Shown here: positions 55,014 through 64,000 of the stretch, in pieces
Position numbering within the stretch: position 1 is the stretch's first letter
Layout of the letters: each line of letters begins with the position of its first letter
Source: Croceibacterium segetis
GTDB lineage: Bacteria; Pseudomonadota; Alphaproteobacteria; Sphingomonadales; Sphingomonadaceae
Direction: 5' to 3'
Assembly: GCF_011320115.1 (NCBI RefSeq)
Contig: NZ_JAANOZ010000007.1
Location: 100,310 to 164,309 of the forward strand
Length of the DNA: 64,000 bases
The notes under the pieces: generated by a model
Database searches by the model: none
Seen by the model: only the letters and a program-made list of their open reading frames with translations
Told to the model about the DNA's origin: nothing
Program-made: the position numbers and the translations under genes

Positions 55014-56051
55014 ATGACCGATAACCCCGCCCTCTCCCCCCAGCGCCAGCCTGAGGACCCCGACGCCGCGCTGCGGCCGAAGTCGCTCGGCGAGTTCGTC
55101 GGGCAGGAGGCGGCGCGGGAGAACTTGCGGGTGTTCATCGAGGCGGCGCGCCACCGCGGCGAGGCGATGGACCATGTCCTGTTCTTCGGTCCGCCGGGGC
55201 TCGGCAAGACCACGCTGGCGCAGATCGTCGCGCGCGAGATGGGCGTTGGTTTTCGCGCCACCAGCGGCCCGGTGATCGGCAAGACCGGCGACCTCGCCGC
55301 GCTCCTGACCAACCTCGAGCCGCACGACGTGCTGTTCATCGACGAGATCCACCGGCTCAATCCGGTCGTCGAGGAAGTGCTCTACCCGGCGATGGAGGAC
55401 CGCGCGCTCGACCTGATCATCGGCGAGGGGCCTTCGGCGCGTTCGGTGCGGATCGACCTGCCGCCGTTCACCCTGATCGGCGCGACCACCCGCCAGGGGC
55501 TGCTGACGACGCCGCTGCGCGACCGCTTCGGCATCCCGGTGCGGCTCAACTTCTACACCGTCGAGGAACTCGAGCGGGTGGTGCAGCGCGGCGCGCGGAT
55601 GCTCAACGTGGCCGTCGATCCAGCGGGCGCGCGCGAGATCGCCCGCCGCGCGCGCGGGACGCCGCGGGTGGCGGGACGGCTGCTGCGGCGGGTGCGCGAC
55701 TTCGCCCATGTCGCCGGGTCGCCGACGGTTACCGCCGAAGTGGCCGATGCCGCGCTGACGAAGCTCGAGGTCGATGCCCTCGGCCTCGATGCTATGGACC
55801 GGCGCTACCTCACGATGATCGCCGACATCTACAAGGGCGGCCCGGTCGGGGTGGAAACCCTTGCCGCTGGCCTCGCCGAGCCGCGCGACACGGTCGAGGA
55901 CGTGATCGAGCCGTTCCTGATCCAGCTCGGCCTCGTCGCCCGCACCGCGCGCGGGCGCTGCCTGAACGACGGCGGCTGGAAGCACCTCGGGCTCAACCCG
56001 CCGACGGGCTCGCAGACCGGGCTGTTCGATTCCGGCGAAGGTGGAAAGTGA
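55014..56051 (+). CDS. ruvB: Holliday junction branch-migration ATPase RuvB
   Basis: AAA+ motor that drives Holliday junction branch migration with RuvA. It is a 345-residue protein: [19 protein letters not shown], Walker [14 protein letters not shown], Walker [11 protein letters not shown], sensor 1 [19 protein letters not shown] and the C-terminal winged helix ending [19 protein letters not shown] (shown in parts). I start at the ATG at 55014 ([10 protein letters not shown]); an upstream in-frame ATG at 54969 falls inside the third palindromic repeat. Separation from ruvA means that its expression depends on read-through of the repeat hairpins or on a new promoter. Confidence 0.96.
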   Translation: MTDNPALSPQRQPEDPDAALRPKSLGEFVGQEAARENLRVFIEAARHRGEAMDHVLFFGPPGLGKTTLAQIVAREMGVGFRATSGPVIGKTGDLAALLTNLEPHDVLFIDEIHRLNPVVEEVLYPAMEDRALDLIIGEGPSARSVRIDLPPFTLIGATTRQGLLTTPLRDRFGIPVRLNFYTVEELERVVQRGARMLNVAVDPAGAREIARRARGTPRVAGRLLRRVRDFAHVAGSPTVTAEVADAALTKLEVDALGLDAMDRRYLTMIADIYKGGPVGVETLAAGLAEPRDTVEDVIEPFLIQLGLVARTARGRCLNDGGWKHLGLNPPTGSQTGLFDSGEGGK

Positions 56052-56270
56052 GCAGGCGCATTCGTTAACGGCGCCTCCGCTTCGGTTCCATAACGGGACA
56101 AGGCGCGGCCAAGCCCCGGAATTAGCGCAAGAAAATCGCTCCCAGGACCCGGATTCGTGGTTAATCCGGTTGCCGCGCCGGCGGTTTGCGCGGTTCTTGG
56201 CGGCAACGGGTCAAGCCGGTGCGGTCTTGTCGCACGGTCAGGGAACACCCGTCGAAGCTGAGGAAAGCCC

Positions 56271-57110
56271 ATGTCGGTACGAACGGCCCTGGCGAAACTG
56301 TCCGCGATCGCTGCGGGCGGCGCGATCGCCGTCGGCGGCGCGGTTCACGTCGCCGAAGCTCCGGCGGCGGAAGTGCGCAGCACCAAGTCGGTCAAGCAGG
56401 TCAAGACGGCCAGGCCGGTGAAGTACACCAAGGTCGCCCGCAAGACCGTTCCGCGCACGATCAAGCGCGTGCACCGCACTGTGACTTACGAATGCGAGGC
56501 GCCCAAGCGCCTGGTCGAGCACGAAGGCGAGAAGGCCTGCGTCGAGGAGCAGCAGTTCGCGATGGTGCCGCTGCCGGCGCCCGCGGCGGGCGCCTTCGTC
56601 GCCGGCGGCGGCGGGGTTCCGGCGGTGATCGGCGGATCGAGCGGAGGCGGCTTTGCCGGCGGGTTCTTCGGCGGCTTCGTCGGCGGCTCGAGCGGCGGCG
56701 GGCACGTGTCGATCAGCTCGACCACCACCACCAGCGGCTCGTCGTCGGGCAGCTCGAGCAGCAGCGGCGGGACGATCATCAACGTCAACGGCAGCTCGAC
56801 TTCGACCTCGACCAGCACCGGGGGCTCGTCGACATCGACTTCGACCGGCGGCTCTTCGACCTCGACCTCGGGCAACGTCTCGACCAGCACCTCGACCTCG
56901 GGCAACGTGACCTCGAGCACGTCGACCAGTTCGTCGACCTCGAGCTCGACCAGCTCGTCGACCAGCACCTCCAGCTCGACCAGCTCGAGCACCAGCACCA
57001 GCTCGGGCACCCAGGTTCCCGAACCGCCGATGGTCGCGCTTTTCGCGATGGGTGCGCTCGCGGTGTTCAGCCGCCGGCGCAAGCCAAAGGCTGCGAGCCC
57101 CGCCGTGTGA
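56271..57110 (+). CDS. PEP-CTERM sorting-signal protein with a Ser/Thr/Gly-rich repeat region
   Basis: A 279-residue secreted protein. After an N-terminal signal segment (LAKLSAIAAGGAIAVGGAVHVAEA) come a basic stretch with VKYTKVARKTVPRTIKRVH, a Cys pair (YECEAPKRL, ACVEEQQ), a Gly-rich region, then about 110 residues of Ser, Thr and Gly in near-repeats (SSTSTSTGG, STSTSGNV). The end is a PEP-CTERM signal: VPEPPMVALFAMGALAVF then SRRRKP. Such signals are cut and anchored by an exosortase, which is not in this window. A surface or exopolysaccharide-associated role is inferred. Confidence 0.85.
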   Translation: MSVRTALAKLSAIAAGGAIAVGGAVHVAEAPAAEVRSTKSVKQVKTARPVKYTKVARKTVPRTIKRVHRTVTYECEAPKRLVEHEGEKACVEEQQFAMVPLPAPAAGAFVAGGGGVPAVIGGSSGGGFAGGFFGGFVGGSSGGGHVSISSTTTTSGSSSGSSSSSGGTIINVNGSSTSTSTSTGGSSTSTSTGGSSTSTSGNVSTSTSTSGNVTSSTSTSSSTSSSTSSSTSTSSSTSSSTSTSSGTQVPEPPMVALFAMGALAVFSRRRKPKAASPAV

Positions 57111-57136
57111 TGCCCTTCCCGGCGCGGGCTTAAGGG

Positions 57137-57166
57137 GAGGGCGGTCTGGGGGGACCGCCCTCTTCC
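57137..57166 (+). terminator. Terminator between the convergent PEP-CTERM and XRE genes
   Basis: A perfect 10-bp stem (GAGGGCGGTC, 57137-57146, with GACCGCCCTC, 57153-57162) and a 6-nt loop, followed by a short pyrimidine run TTCCT. It lies 27 bp after the PEP-CTERM stop and directly before the end of the leftward XRE gene, so it could serve both. Confidence 0.8.
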
Positions 57167-57378
57167 TATCCGCCGTCGCCGAGCGAGAACAGCCGCTCGA
57201 CCGGCTCGCCGAGCGCGCGGGCGAGCTTGAGCGCGACCACCGTGGAAGGAACGAACACGCCGTTCTCGACCGTGTTCACGGTCTTCCGGCTCATACCGAT
57301 CAAGTCCGCGAGCTGGGCCTGGGTGAGGCCCTTGGCCTCGCGGGCGATGCGGACGCGGTTGCTCAGCTGGTCAGCCAA
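57166..57378 (-). CDS. Small XRE-family helix-turn-helix regulator
   Basis: A 70-residue Cro/cI-type DNA-binding protein. The HTH is REAKGLTQAQLADLIGMSRK followed by TVNTVENGVFVPSTVVALKLARAL. No sensory domain is present. Its start overlaps the stop of the upstream membrane gene by 8 bp. The two abutting dyads upstream of the operon (57831-57866) are probable autoregulatory operators. Confidence 0.9.
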   Translation of the reverse strand: MADQLSNRVRIAREAKGLTQAQLADLIGMSRKTVNTVENGVFVPSTVVALKLARALGEPVERLFSLGDGG

Positions 57379-57814
57379 GAGCGCGCCGTTCGACGAAGCC
57401 GAAGCGGAGCAGGGCGGTGACCAACCCCGCGCTGGCGATGATGTGGATTACTTCGCGCGTCGTCGCGCCACCGGGGGCGAAGGATTCGAGCGCGAACAGC
57501 GCGATCGCCGCGGCGATCGCCATCGTGAAGCCCCAGGTCAGCGCGCTCGCGCGGTTGGCCAGCGTCACCTCGTCGTTCATCAGCTCGCGCACCTCGCGCG
57601 AGCGAAACCAGAAGCCCCCGGTCACCAGGCCGGCCAGGATCACCGTCGCCAGCATGATCCAGCCGCTGTTGCGCACCAGGTCCACGGTGCGCAGGCGATC
57701 GCCCGAGTTGAAGAACGCGGCCTGCTGGATCAGCACGAACACCGCGAGCACCGGCAGCATGCGGGCGCGGCGGCGGTTGAGCCGGTCGGCCATTTCGACA
57801 TTGGAAAGCGGCAT
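57371..57814 (-). CDS. Four-span membrane protein co-transcribed with the XRE regulator
   Basis: A 147-residue protein with four membrane helices (ARMLPVLAVFVLIQQAAFF, SGWIMLATVILAGLVTGGFWF, ALTWGFTMAIAAAIALFAL and VIHIIASAGLVTALLRFGF). It has a charged REVRELMNDEVTLANRASA loop between the second and third. Pairs of a compact XRE regulator with such a membrane protein are common, and the membrane partner may control the regulator, but this is unproved. ATG at 57814, with CAGGGGAG just upstream. Confidence 0.8.
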   Translation of the reverse strand: MPLSNVEMADRLNRRRARMLPVLAVFVLIQQAAFFNSGDRLRTVDLVRNSGWIMLATVILAGLVTGGFWFRSREVRELMNDEVTLANRASALTWGFTMAIAAAIALFALESFAPGGATTREVIHIIASAGLVTALLRFGFVERRALG

Positions 57815-57830
57815 GATATGAACTCCCCTG

Positions 57831-57866
57831 TGTAACCTCTGGGTTACATGTAACCTGTGGGTTACA
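57831..57866. promoter_or_regulatory. Twin 18-bp palindromic operators upstream of the XRE/membrane operon
   Basis: Two perfectly abutting dyads, TGTAACCTCTGGGTTACA (57831-57848) and TGTAACCTGTGGGTTACA (57849-57866). Each has perfect 7-bp arms (TGTAACC/GGTTACA) and differs only in one central base. They end a few bases upstream of the ribosome site of the first gene (57814), so bound protein would block the promoter or the transcript start. The XRE regulator of this operon is the most likely ligand. Confidence 0.85.
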
Positions 57867-57943
57867 TCGATGTCAAGCGGACCTGTTGACCGCCCACCAT
57901 CCGCGGTGGCAGACCCCTGCAGCGGGTCGGGTGGGGGAATTTC

Positions 57944-58357
57944 ATGCGCAACGCGATCGCCTTCATCGCAATTCTCGGATCGGTCGGCACAAGTGGGCCG
58001 GCAATGGCCCAGGCGGCGACGGCGCCCGGCACCACGCCATCCGCCGAACGCTGCGTACGGTATCAGGGCGAGTACGAGAAACTGGAAAAGCGCCTCGCGC
58101 AAAGCGCCGCTGAAGGCGCACTCGGTTCCGCCAAATCGCTCAAGCTACGCTCTGTCGAGGACGCGAGCCTCGTTGCGCTCGCGCAATTCTCGCTGGACGG
58201 CCTCAAGTCGGCCGGCTGCCCCCTTCCGGACGGCCCGCCGTCGGCGCTGCCGTTCCTGCTCGCCGCGCTGAAATGCGAAAGGGCCAGGCACGCCAACGGC
58301 CAGGCCGCGCCGCCCCCAGCTTGCGATCAGGCGCGCTGGCTGCCGTTCAAGGAATAA
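57944..58357 (+). CDS. Secreted protein of unknown function
   Basis: A 137-residue protein with a signal peptide (AIAFIAILGSVGTSGPAMAQ). The mature part is alpha-helical with four cysteines (ERCVRYQGEYEKLEKRLAQ, AGCPLPDGPP, LKCERARHA and PACDQARWLPF), probably two disulfides. I recognise no family. GGGGGAAT precedes the ATG. It ends 10 bp before the convergent acnA stop. Confidence 0.72.
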   Translation: MRNAIAFIAILGSVGTSGPAMAQAATAPGTTPSAERCVRYQGEYEKLEKRLAQSAAEGALGSAKSLKLRSVEDASLVALAQFSLDGLKSAGCPLPDGPPSALPFLLAALKCERARHANGQAAPPPACDQARWLPFKE

Positions 58358-58367
58358 GCCTGCCAGC

Positions 58368-61043
<2,676 letters not shown>

Positions 61044-61213
61044 TGCGCGGTGAGCCTCCTGTTTCGCGTCCGGCCGGGGGAGTCGCGTCAATCGCGGGGG
61101 AGGGGCCGGAATTTGCCGCGCACCTGCGCGTTCCGAGGCGCAAAATCAAGGGCGGCGGGATTGGAACCGCCGCCGCGAGCGGCTAGTTTCGCTTGGGAAG
61201 GAACAAGCTCGAT

Positions 61214-61381
61214 ATGCCCATCGGCCCGCCGGGACGACCGCGCGAACCGCTCCACGTCGTCGCCATGGCGCTGGCGCTGCTGCTGGCGGCGTTCGCCGGC
61301 GGGGCTCTCGGGCTGATCTGGCACAAGCTCGCCGGAGAGGGGAAGCCGGTCGAAACCACGACCGCCAACCTGGGCGGCTAG
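61214..61381 (+). CDS. 55-residue single-span membrane protein
   Basis: A short protein, MPIGPPGRPREPLHVVAMAL in front, with one helix (HVVAMALALLLAAFAGGALGLIW) and a short polar tail ending ANLGG. GGGAAGGA precedes the ATG at 61214 at a rather long spacing of about 12 nt; a TTG at 61193 is also in frame. It is divergent from acnA and overlaps the last 4 bp of the leftward DMT transporter gene. No family recognised. Confidence 0.6.
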   Translation: MPIGPPGRPREPLHVVAMALALLLAAFAGGALGLIWHKLAGEGKPVETTTANLGG

Positions 61382-62253
61382 GCGGCGCTCTGCTCGGGCC
61401 GCTTCTTCGGGGCGGCGATCCAGCAGCCGAGCACGATCAGCGCGGCGCCGGCGAGAGTCGGCGGGGTCACCGGTTCGCGGAAGAACAGCCAGCCGAACAG
61501 GCACGCCCACAGGAACCCCGAGTATTCCAGCGGCACCAGCACTTGCGCCTCGGCGCGGGCATAGCCCCAGGCGAGGACCATCGACGCGGCGACCGCCAGC
61601 ACGGCGGCCCCGGCGATCCACGCCCAGGCATCGCCGGTGGGCATCGCCAGCAGCCACGGCGCGCCGAGCGCCAGGACCCCGCCGACGACGGCGTTCTGGA
61701 ACATGGCCACTTCCGCCGGGCGGGCGAGCAGGGCCTGCTGGCGCTGCAGCACGAGGTTCCAGGCGTAGAGCAGCGACGAGGCAAGCACCGCGGCAATTCC
61801 CCAGCCGGTGTCCTGGCTTACCCCGCCGCTGTTCAGCCGCGCCGCGGCTATGATGACGACGCCGGCGATGCCGAGCAGGGAGGCGGCCACCGCCGGCCTG
61901 GCGATCCGCTCGCCGAGCAGCAGCGCCGCGAGATAGAGCGCGACCAGCGGGGCGACGAAGCTGAGGGCGATGGCCTCGGCCAGCGGCAGCCGGGCGATGC
62001 CCCAGAAGAAGGTGAACGCCATTCCCGCCGCGACCGTGCCGCGCAGCAAGTGGAGGAGCACGGTCGAAGCGGCCGGCCGGCGGGGCCGGGTGGCGAGCCA
62101 CAGCGGCGCGGCGAGTGCGAGGCCGATCGCGCTGCGGATCAGAAGCGCCGAATAGGCCCCGACCGCCAGCGAGGCGCCCTTCATCAGGGCGTCCATCAGC
62201 GAGAACAGGCCGATCCCGACGAGCACGGTGGCGAAAGGCGTGACGGGGCGCAC
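61378..62253 (-). CDS. DMT-superfamily transporter (EamA domains)
   Basis: A 291-residue, ten-helix transporter with two EamA repeats (first from ATVLVGIGLFSLMDALMKG, second from GWGIAAVLASSLLYAWNLV). The end of the first repeat has GIARLPLAEAIALSFVAPL, and the second VPLEYSGFLWACLFGWLFF, as in the S-adenosylmethionine/riboflavin-like exporter branch, but the substrate is unknown. The C-terminal tail is basic. It converges on the small membrane gene. Confidence 0.9.
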   Translation of the reverse strand: MRPVTPFATVLVGIGLFSLMDALMKGASLAVGAYSALLIRSAIGLALAAPLWLATRPRRPAASTVLLHLLRGTVAAGMAFTFFWGIARLPLAEAIALSFVAPLVALYLAALLLGERIARPAVAASLLGIAGVVIIAAARLNSGGVSQDTGWGIAAVLASSLLYAWNLVLQRQQALLARPAEVAMFQNAVVGGVLALGAPWLLAMPTGDAWAWIAGAAVLAVAASMVLAWGYARAEAQVLVPLEYSGFLWACLFGWLFFREPVTPPTLAGAALIVLGCWIAAPKKRPEQSAA

Positions 62254-62380
62254 CCTGAACCTTTAGACGGTGGACGATTCAGCCGCCAGTCAGCCGCGCC
62301 GGTTGATGCTCGGCCCCCAAATAAGCTAAACAGGAGCGTCGCGAGAGGGCCAGGTCCCCGCGGCGAACAGGGCAAATACG

Positions 62381-63751
62381 ATGACAGGCATTTCGCGCAC
62401 CTTTTCGCTTACGGCGCTGTCCGCGCTCGCGCTGGCGAGCACCGCCTTCGCGCAGGCCGCGAAGGATCCCGGCGCGCAGTTCGACAAGGTGCTGCCGCAA
62501 AAGGTGCTCGAGGACGACGCGGTCCCGGTCACCTCGCATCCGGTGGTCCAGCCGCTTCCCGCCGCCGCGCCGCAGTATCCGGTCGTCCAGCAGTGGACCG
62601 CCGGCGACGCGAAGAAGCTGCTCACGGCGATCCAGGCGATCGGCGCCGAAGGCCTCGATCCGCTCGATTATCATCCCGCCGCGCTCGAGCAGGCGCTCGC
62701 CTTCGGCCCCGGGCCCGAGCTCGACCAGGTCGCCAGCGAGAGCTTCGCCTGGCTGGTCGAGGACTTGCGCGACGGGCGCACCCCGATGCAGGCGCGCAAG
62801 CAGTGGTTCGTGGTCGATCCCGATCCCGACCTGATGCCGACAGGCCTGGTGATGACGAACGCGCTCGCCAGCCACGACATCGCCGGCACGCTCGCCGCGC
62901 TCGATCCGACGCACCCCGACTACGCCGCGCTCAAGGCCGAGCTGGCCACCTCCACCGACGCCAAGCGGCGCAAGCTGATCCGCGCCAACATGGATCGCTG
63001 GCGCTGGCTCGGGCGCGATCTGGGCGGGCAGTACCTGATCACCAACGTCCCCGAGTTCCAGCTGCGGCTGACGGTCAACGACCACATCATCCGCACCTAC
63101 AAGACCATCGTCGGCAAGCCGGGCAAGACGGCCACGCCGCAGCTCGCCGAGACGGTCGAGGGGGTGATCTTCAACCCCACGTGGTCGGTGCCGCAGTCGA
63201 TCGTCGTCGGCGAGGGGCTCGGCGCGAAAGTCATGGCCAATCCGGCCTGGGCCAAGACCGCCGGCTACAAGGGCACCAAGACCGCCGACGGGACGATCTA
63301 CGTGGTCCAGCAGCCGGGGCCGACCAACTCGCTGGGCGTGGTCAAGCTCGACATGCCCAACCCGCATGCGATCTTCCTCCACGACACTCCGGCGCGGGGC
63401 CTGTTCGCCCAGGCCAACCGCGCCCTCAGCCACGGCTGCATCCGCACCGAGCGCGCGCTCGAGCTGGGGATGACCATCGCCATCCTCGGCCAGGGCGCGA
63501 GCAAGGACGAGGCGATCGCGATCTCGACTTCGGGCGAATACAAGCGCGTGCCGGTGGTCAAGACGATGCCGGTCTACATCACCTATTTCACGATGGGCCG
63601 CGACATCGAGGGCAACTTGCGCACCTTCACGGACATCTACGGCCGCGACGCCCCGGTGCTCGCCGCGCTCGACGCCCCGCGCGTCGCCAACCGCGCGCGC
63701 AAGAGCAGCGAAAAGGTCGAAGCGATCGTCGACGACCTGAAGACCTCTTGA
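62381..63751 (+). CDS. L,D-transpeptidase, YcbB-like
   Basis: A 456-residue periplasmic enzyme that makes 3-3 peptidoglycan cross-links. It has a signal peptide (ALSALALASTAFAQ), an N-terminal scaffold domain with LDPLDYHPAALEQAL, and a YkuD catalytic domain with IVGKPGKTATPQL and the active-site LSHGCIRTE (His351, Cys353). The long C-terminal part is FTMGRDIEGNLRTF and onward. No lipoprotein signal was seen. The family is inhibited by carbapenems. Confidence 0.92.
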   Translation: MTGISRTFSLTALSALALASTAFAQAAKDPGAQFDKVLPQKVLEDDAVPVTSHPVVQPLPAAAPQYPVVQQWTAGDAKKLLTAIQAIGAEGLDPLDYHPAALEQALAFGPGPELDQVASESFAWLVEDLRDGRTPMQARKQWFVVDPDPDLMPTGLVMTNALASHDIAGTLAALDPTHPDYAALKAELATSTDAKRRKLIRANMDRWRWLGRDLGGQYLITNVPEFQLRLTVNDHIIRTYKTIVGKPGKTATPQLAETVEGVIFNPTWSVPQSIVVGEGLGAKVMANPAWAKTAGYKGTKTADGTIYVVQQPGPTNSLGVVKLDMPNPHAIFLHDTPARGLFAQANRALSHGCIRTERALELGMTIAILGQGASKDEAIAISTSGEYKRVPVVKTMPVYITYFTMGRDIEGNLRTFTDIYGRDAPVLAALDAPRVANRARKSSEKVEAIVDDLKTS

Positions 63752-64000
63752 TTTAACCTCAAGCGCCGGCGCCGGGCATCCGCCCGGCCAGGCTTCCCTC
63801 GCATAAGCCCGGGCGGCGGTTCGGCCTTGCGGCGCGCTAGTCGCGGGCCGAGTTCGGCAGCATTGGCATTTCACCTGAAAATCCAACATCGCCGGGCGTG
63901 CGAAGGCCCCGGGCGGGGCGAACCCGTCCGAGGCCTCGACGTGAGGACCTTCGCGGCCGGCGCGGCGTCAGTCCGGACGCAGCGCAGGGGCGGGCGGCGG
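63752..64000. other. Non-coding 3' end of the window
   Basis: A 249-bp GC-rich region in which I see no gene. It has a small inverted repeat GCGAAGG/CCTTCGC at about 63899-63956, too far apart to be a simple terminator. Confidence 0.5.

Noticed and set aside
56790..57000. Repeats in the PEP-CTERM gene as a CRISPR array
   Set aside because: The units are short coding micro-repeats without unique spacers of constant length.
56486..57082. A 198-codon leftward frame opposite the PEP-CTERM gene
   Set aside because: It is a mirror of the Ser/Thr codon repeats and reads as a Val/Glu/Leu/Pro low-complexity protein with no family features; the sense strand has a signal peptide and a PEP-CTERM end.

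Overview
The window is a dense, GC-rich (roughly two-thirds G+C) stretch of an alphaproteobacterial chromosome. The gene content and the neighbourhoods rpsT/dnaA, mutM/ubiE/ubiB/coaBC/dut, trpS/murJ/secB/Tim44/mltA/smr and rpmH/rnpA/yidD/yidC/engB point to Sphingomonadales. The CC_3452-like, DUF6152-like and PEP-CTERM proteins agree with this. The genus cannot be fixed from the sequence. Nearly everything is chromosomal housekeeping. I saw no rRNA, tRNA, CRISPR array, prophage, integrase or classical insertion sequence.

Layout. 1-2.2 kb: the 3' part of a copper-exporting P1B ATPase and a Met/His-rich secreted protein. 2.2-6 kb: dnaB, a compound palindromic repeat, UPF0262, a GH25-like protein, cdd and a VanZ-like protein. 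6-14.3 kb: an orphan Rieske oxygenase, PilZ, an M14-type carboxypeptidase, two DUF4136 proteins, galE, rpmJ, HAD, HxlR, GFA and TatA. 14.4-19.5 kb: yifB divergent from rpmH-rnpA-yidD-yidC-engB. 19.5-29.3 kb: mixed metabolism (GST, dapE, a dicarboxylate/amino-acid symporter, nth, dapB, sirtuin, esterase, MoeB/ThiF). 29.4-32.8 kb: dnaA, rpsT, a 56-residue membrane protein and mutM, all leftward. 32.8-39.8 kb: a DMT transporter, ubiE-ubiB-membrane protein, and coaBC-dut. 39.8-49.3 kb: envelope proteins, trpS-murJ-secB leftward and Tim44-mltA-smr rightward. 49.3-54 kb: katG and aroC. 54-56 kb: ruvA and ruvB, separated by a GIY-YIG nuclease gene framed by inverted palindromic repeats. 56-64 kb: a PEP-CTERM protein, an XRE regulator/membrane-protein operon with twin operators, acnA, a DMT transporter and an L,D-transpeptidase.

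The most unusual feature is the unit at 54.5-55.0 kb. A small GIY-YIG nuclease gene, antisense to ruvAB, lies between two 30-nt inverted repeats that differ at one base; its stop codon lies inside one repeat. A third, diverged copy follows 44 bp later. Its hairpin stem differs from the others by two compensatory base-pair changes, which suggests the folded form is what is conserved. This looks like a nuclease gene coupled to a dispersed palindromic repeat family, comparable in layout to REP/RAYT pairs but with an unrelated nuclease. A second, unrelated REP-like head-to-head element lies upstream of dnaB.

Further points are two abutting 18-bp dyads at the promoter of an XRE/membrane-protein operon, a 26-bp A+T-rich dyad between katG and a divergent membrane gene, large hairpins in the rpmH and dnaA leaders, a CoaBC with an approximately 140-residue acidic linker, a MutM lacking one zinc-finger cysteine, and a GH25-like protein with rearranged catalytic acids.
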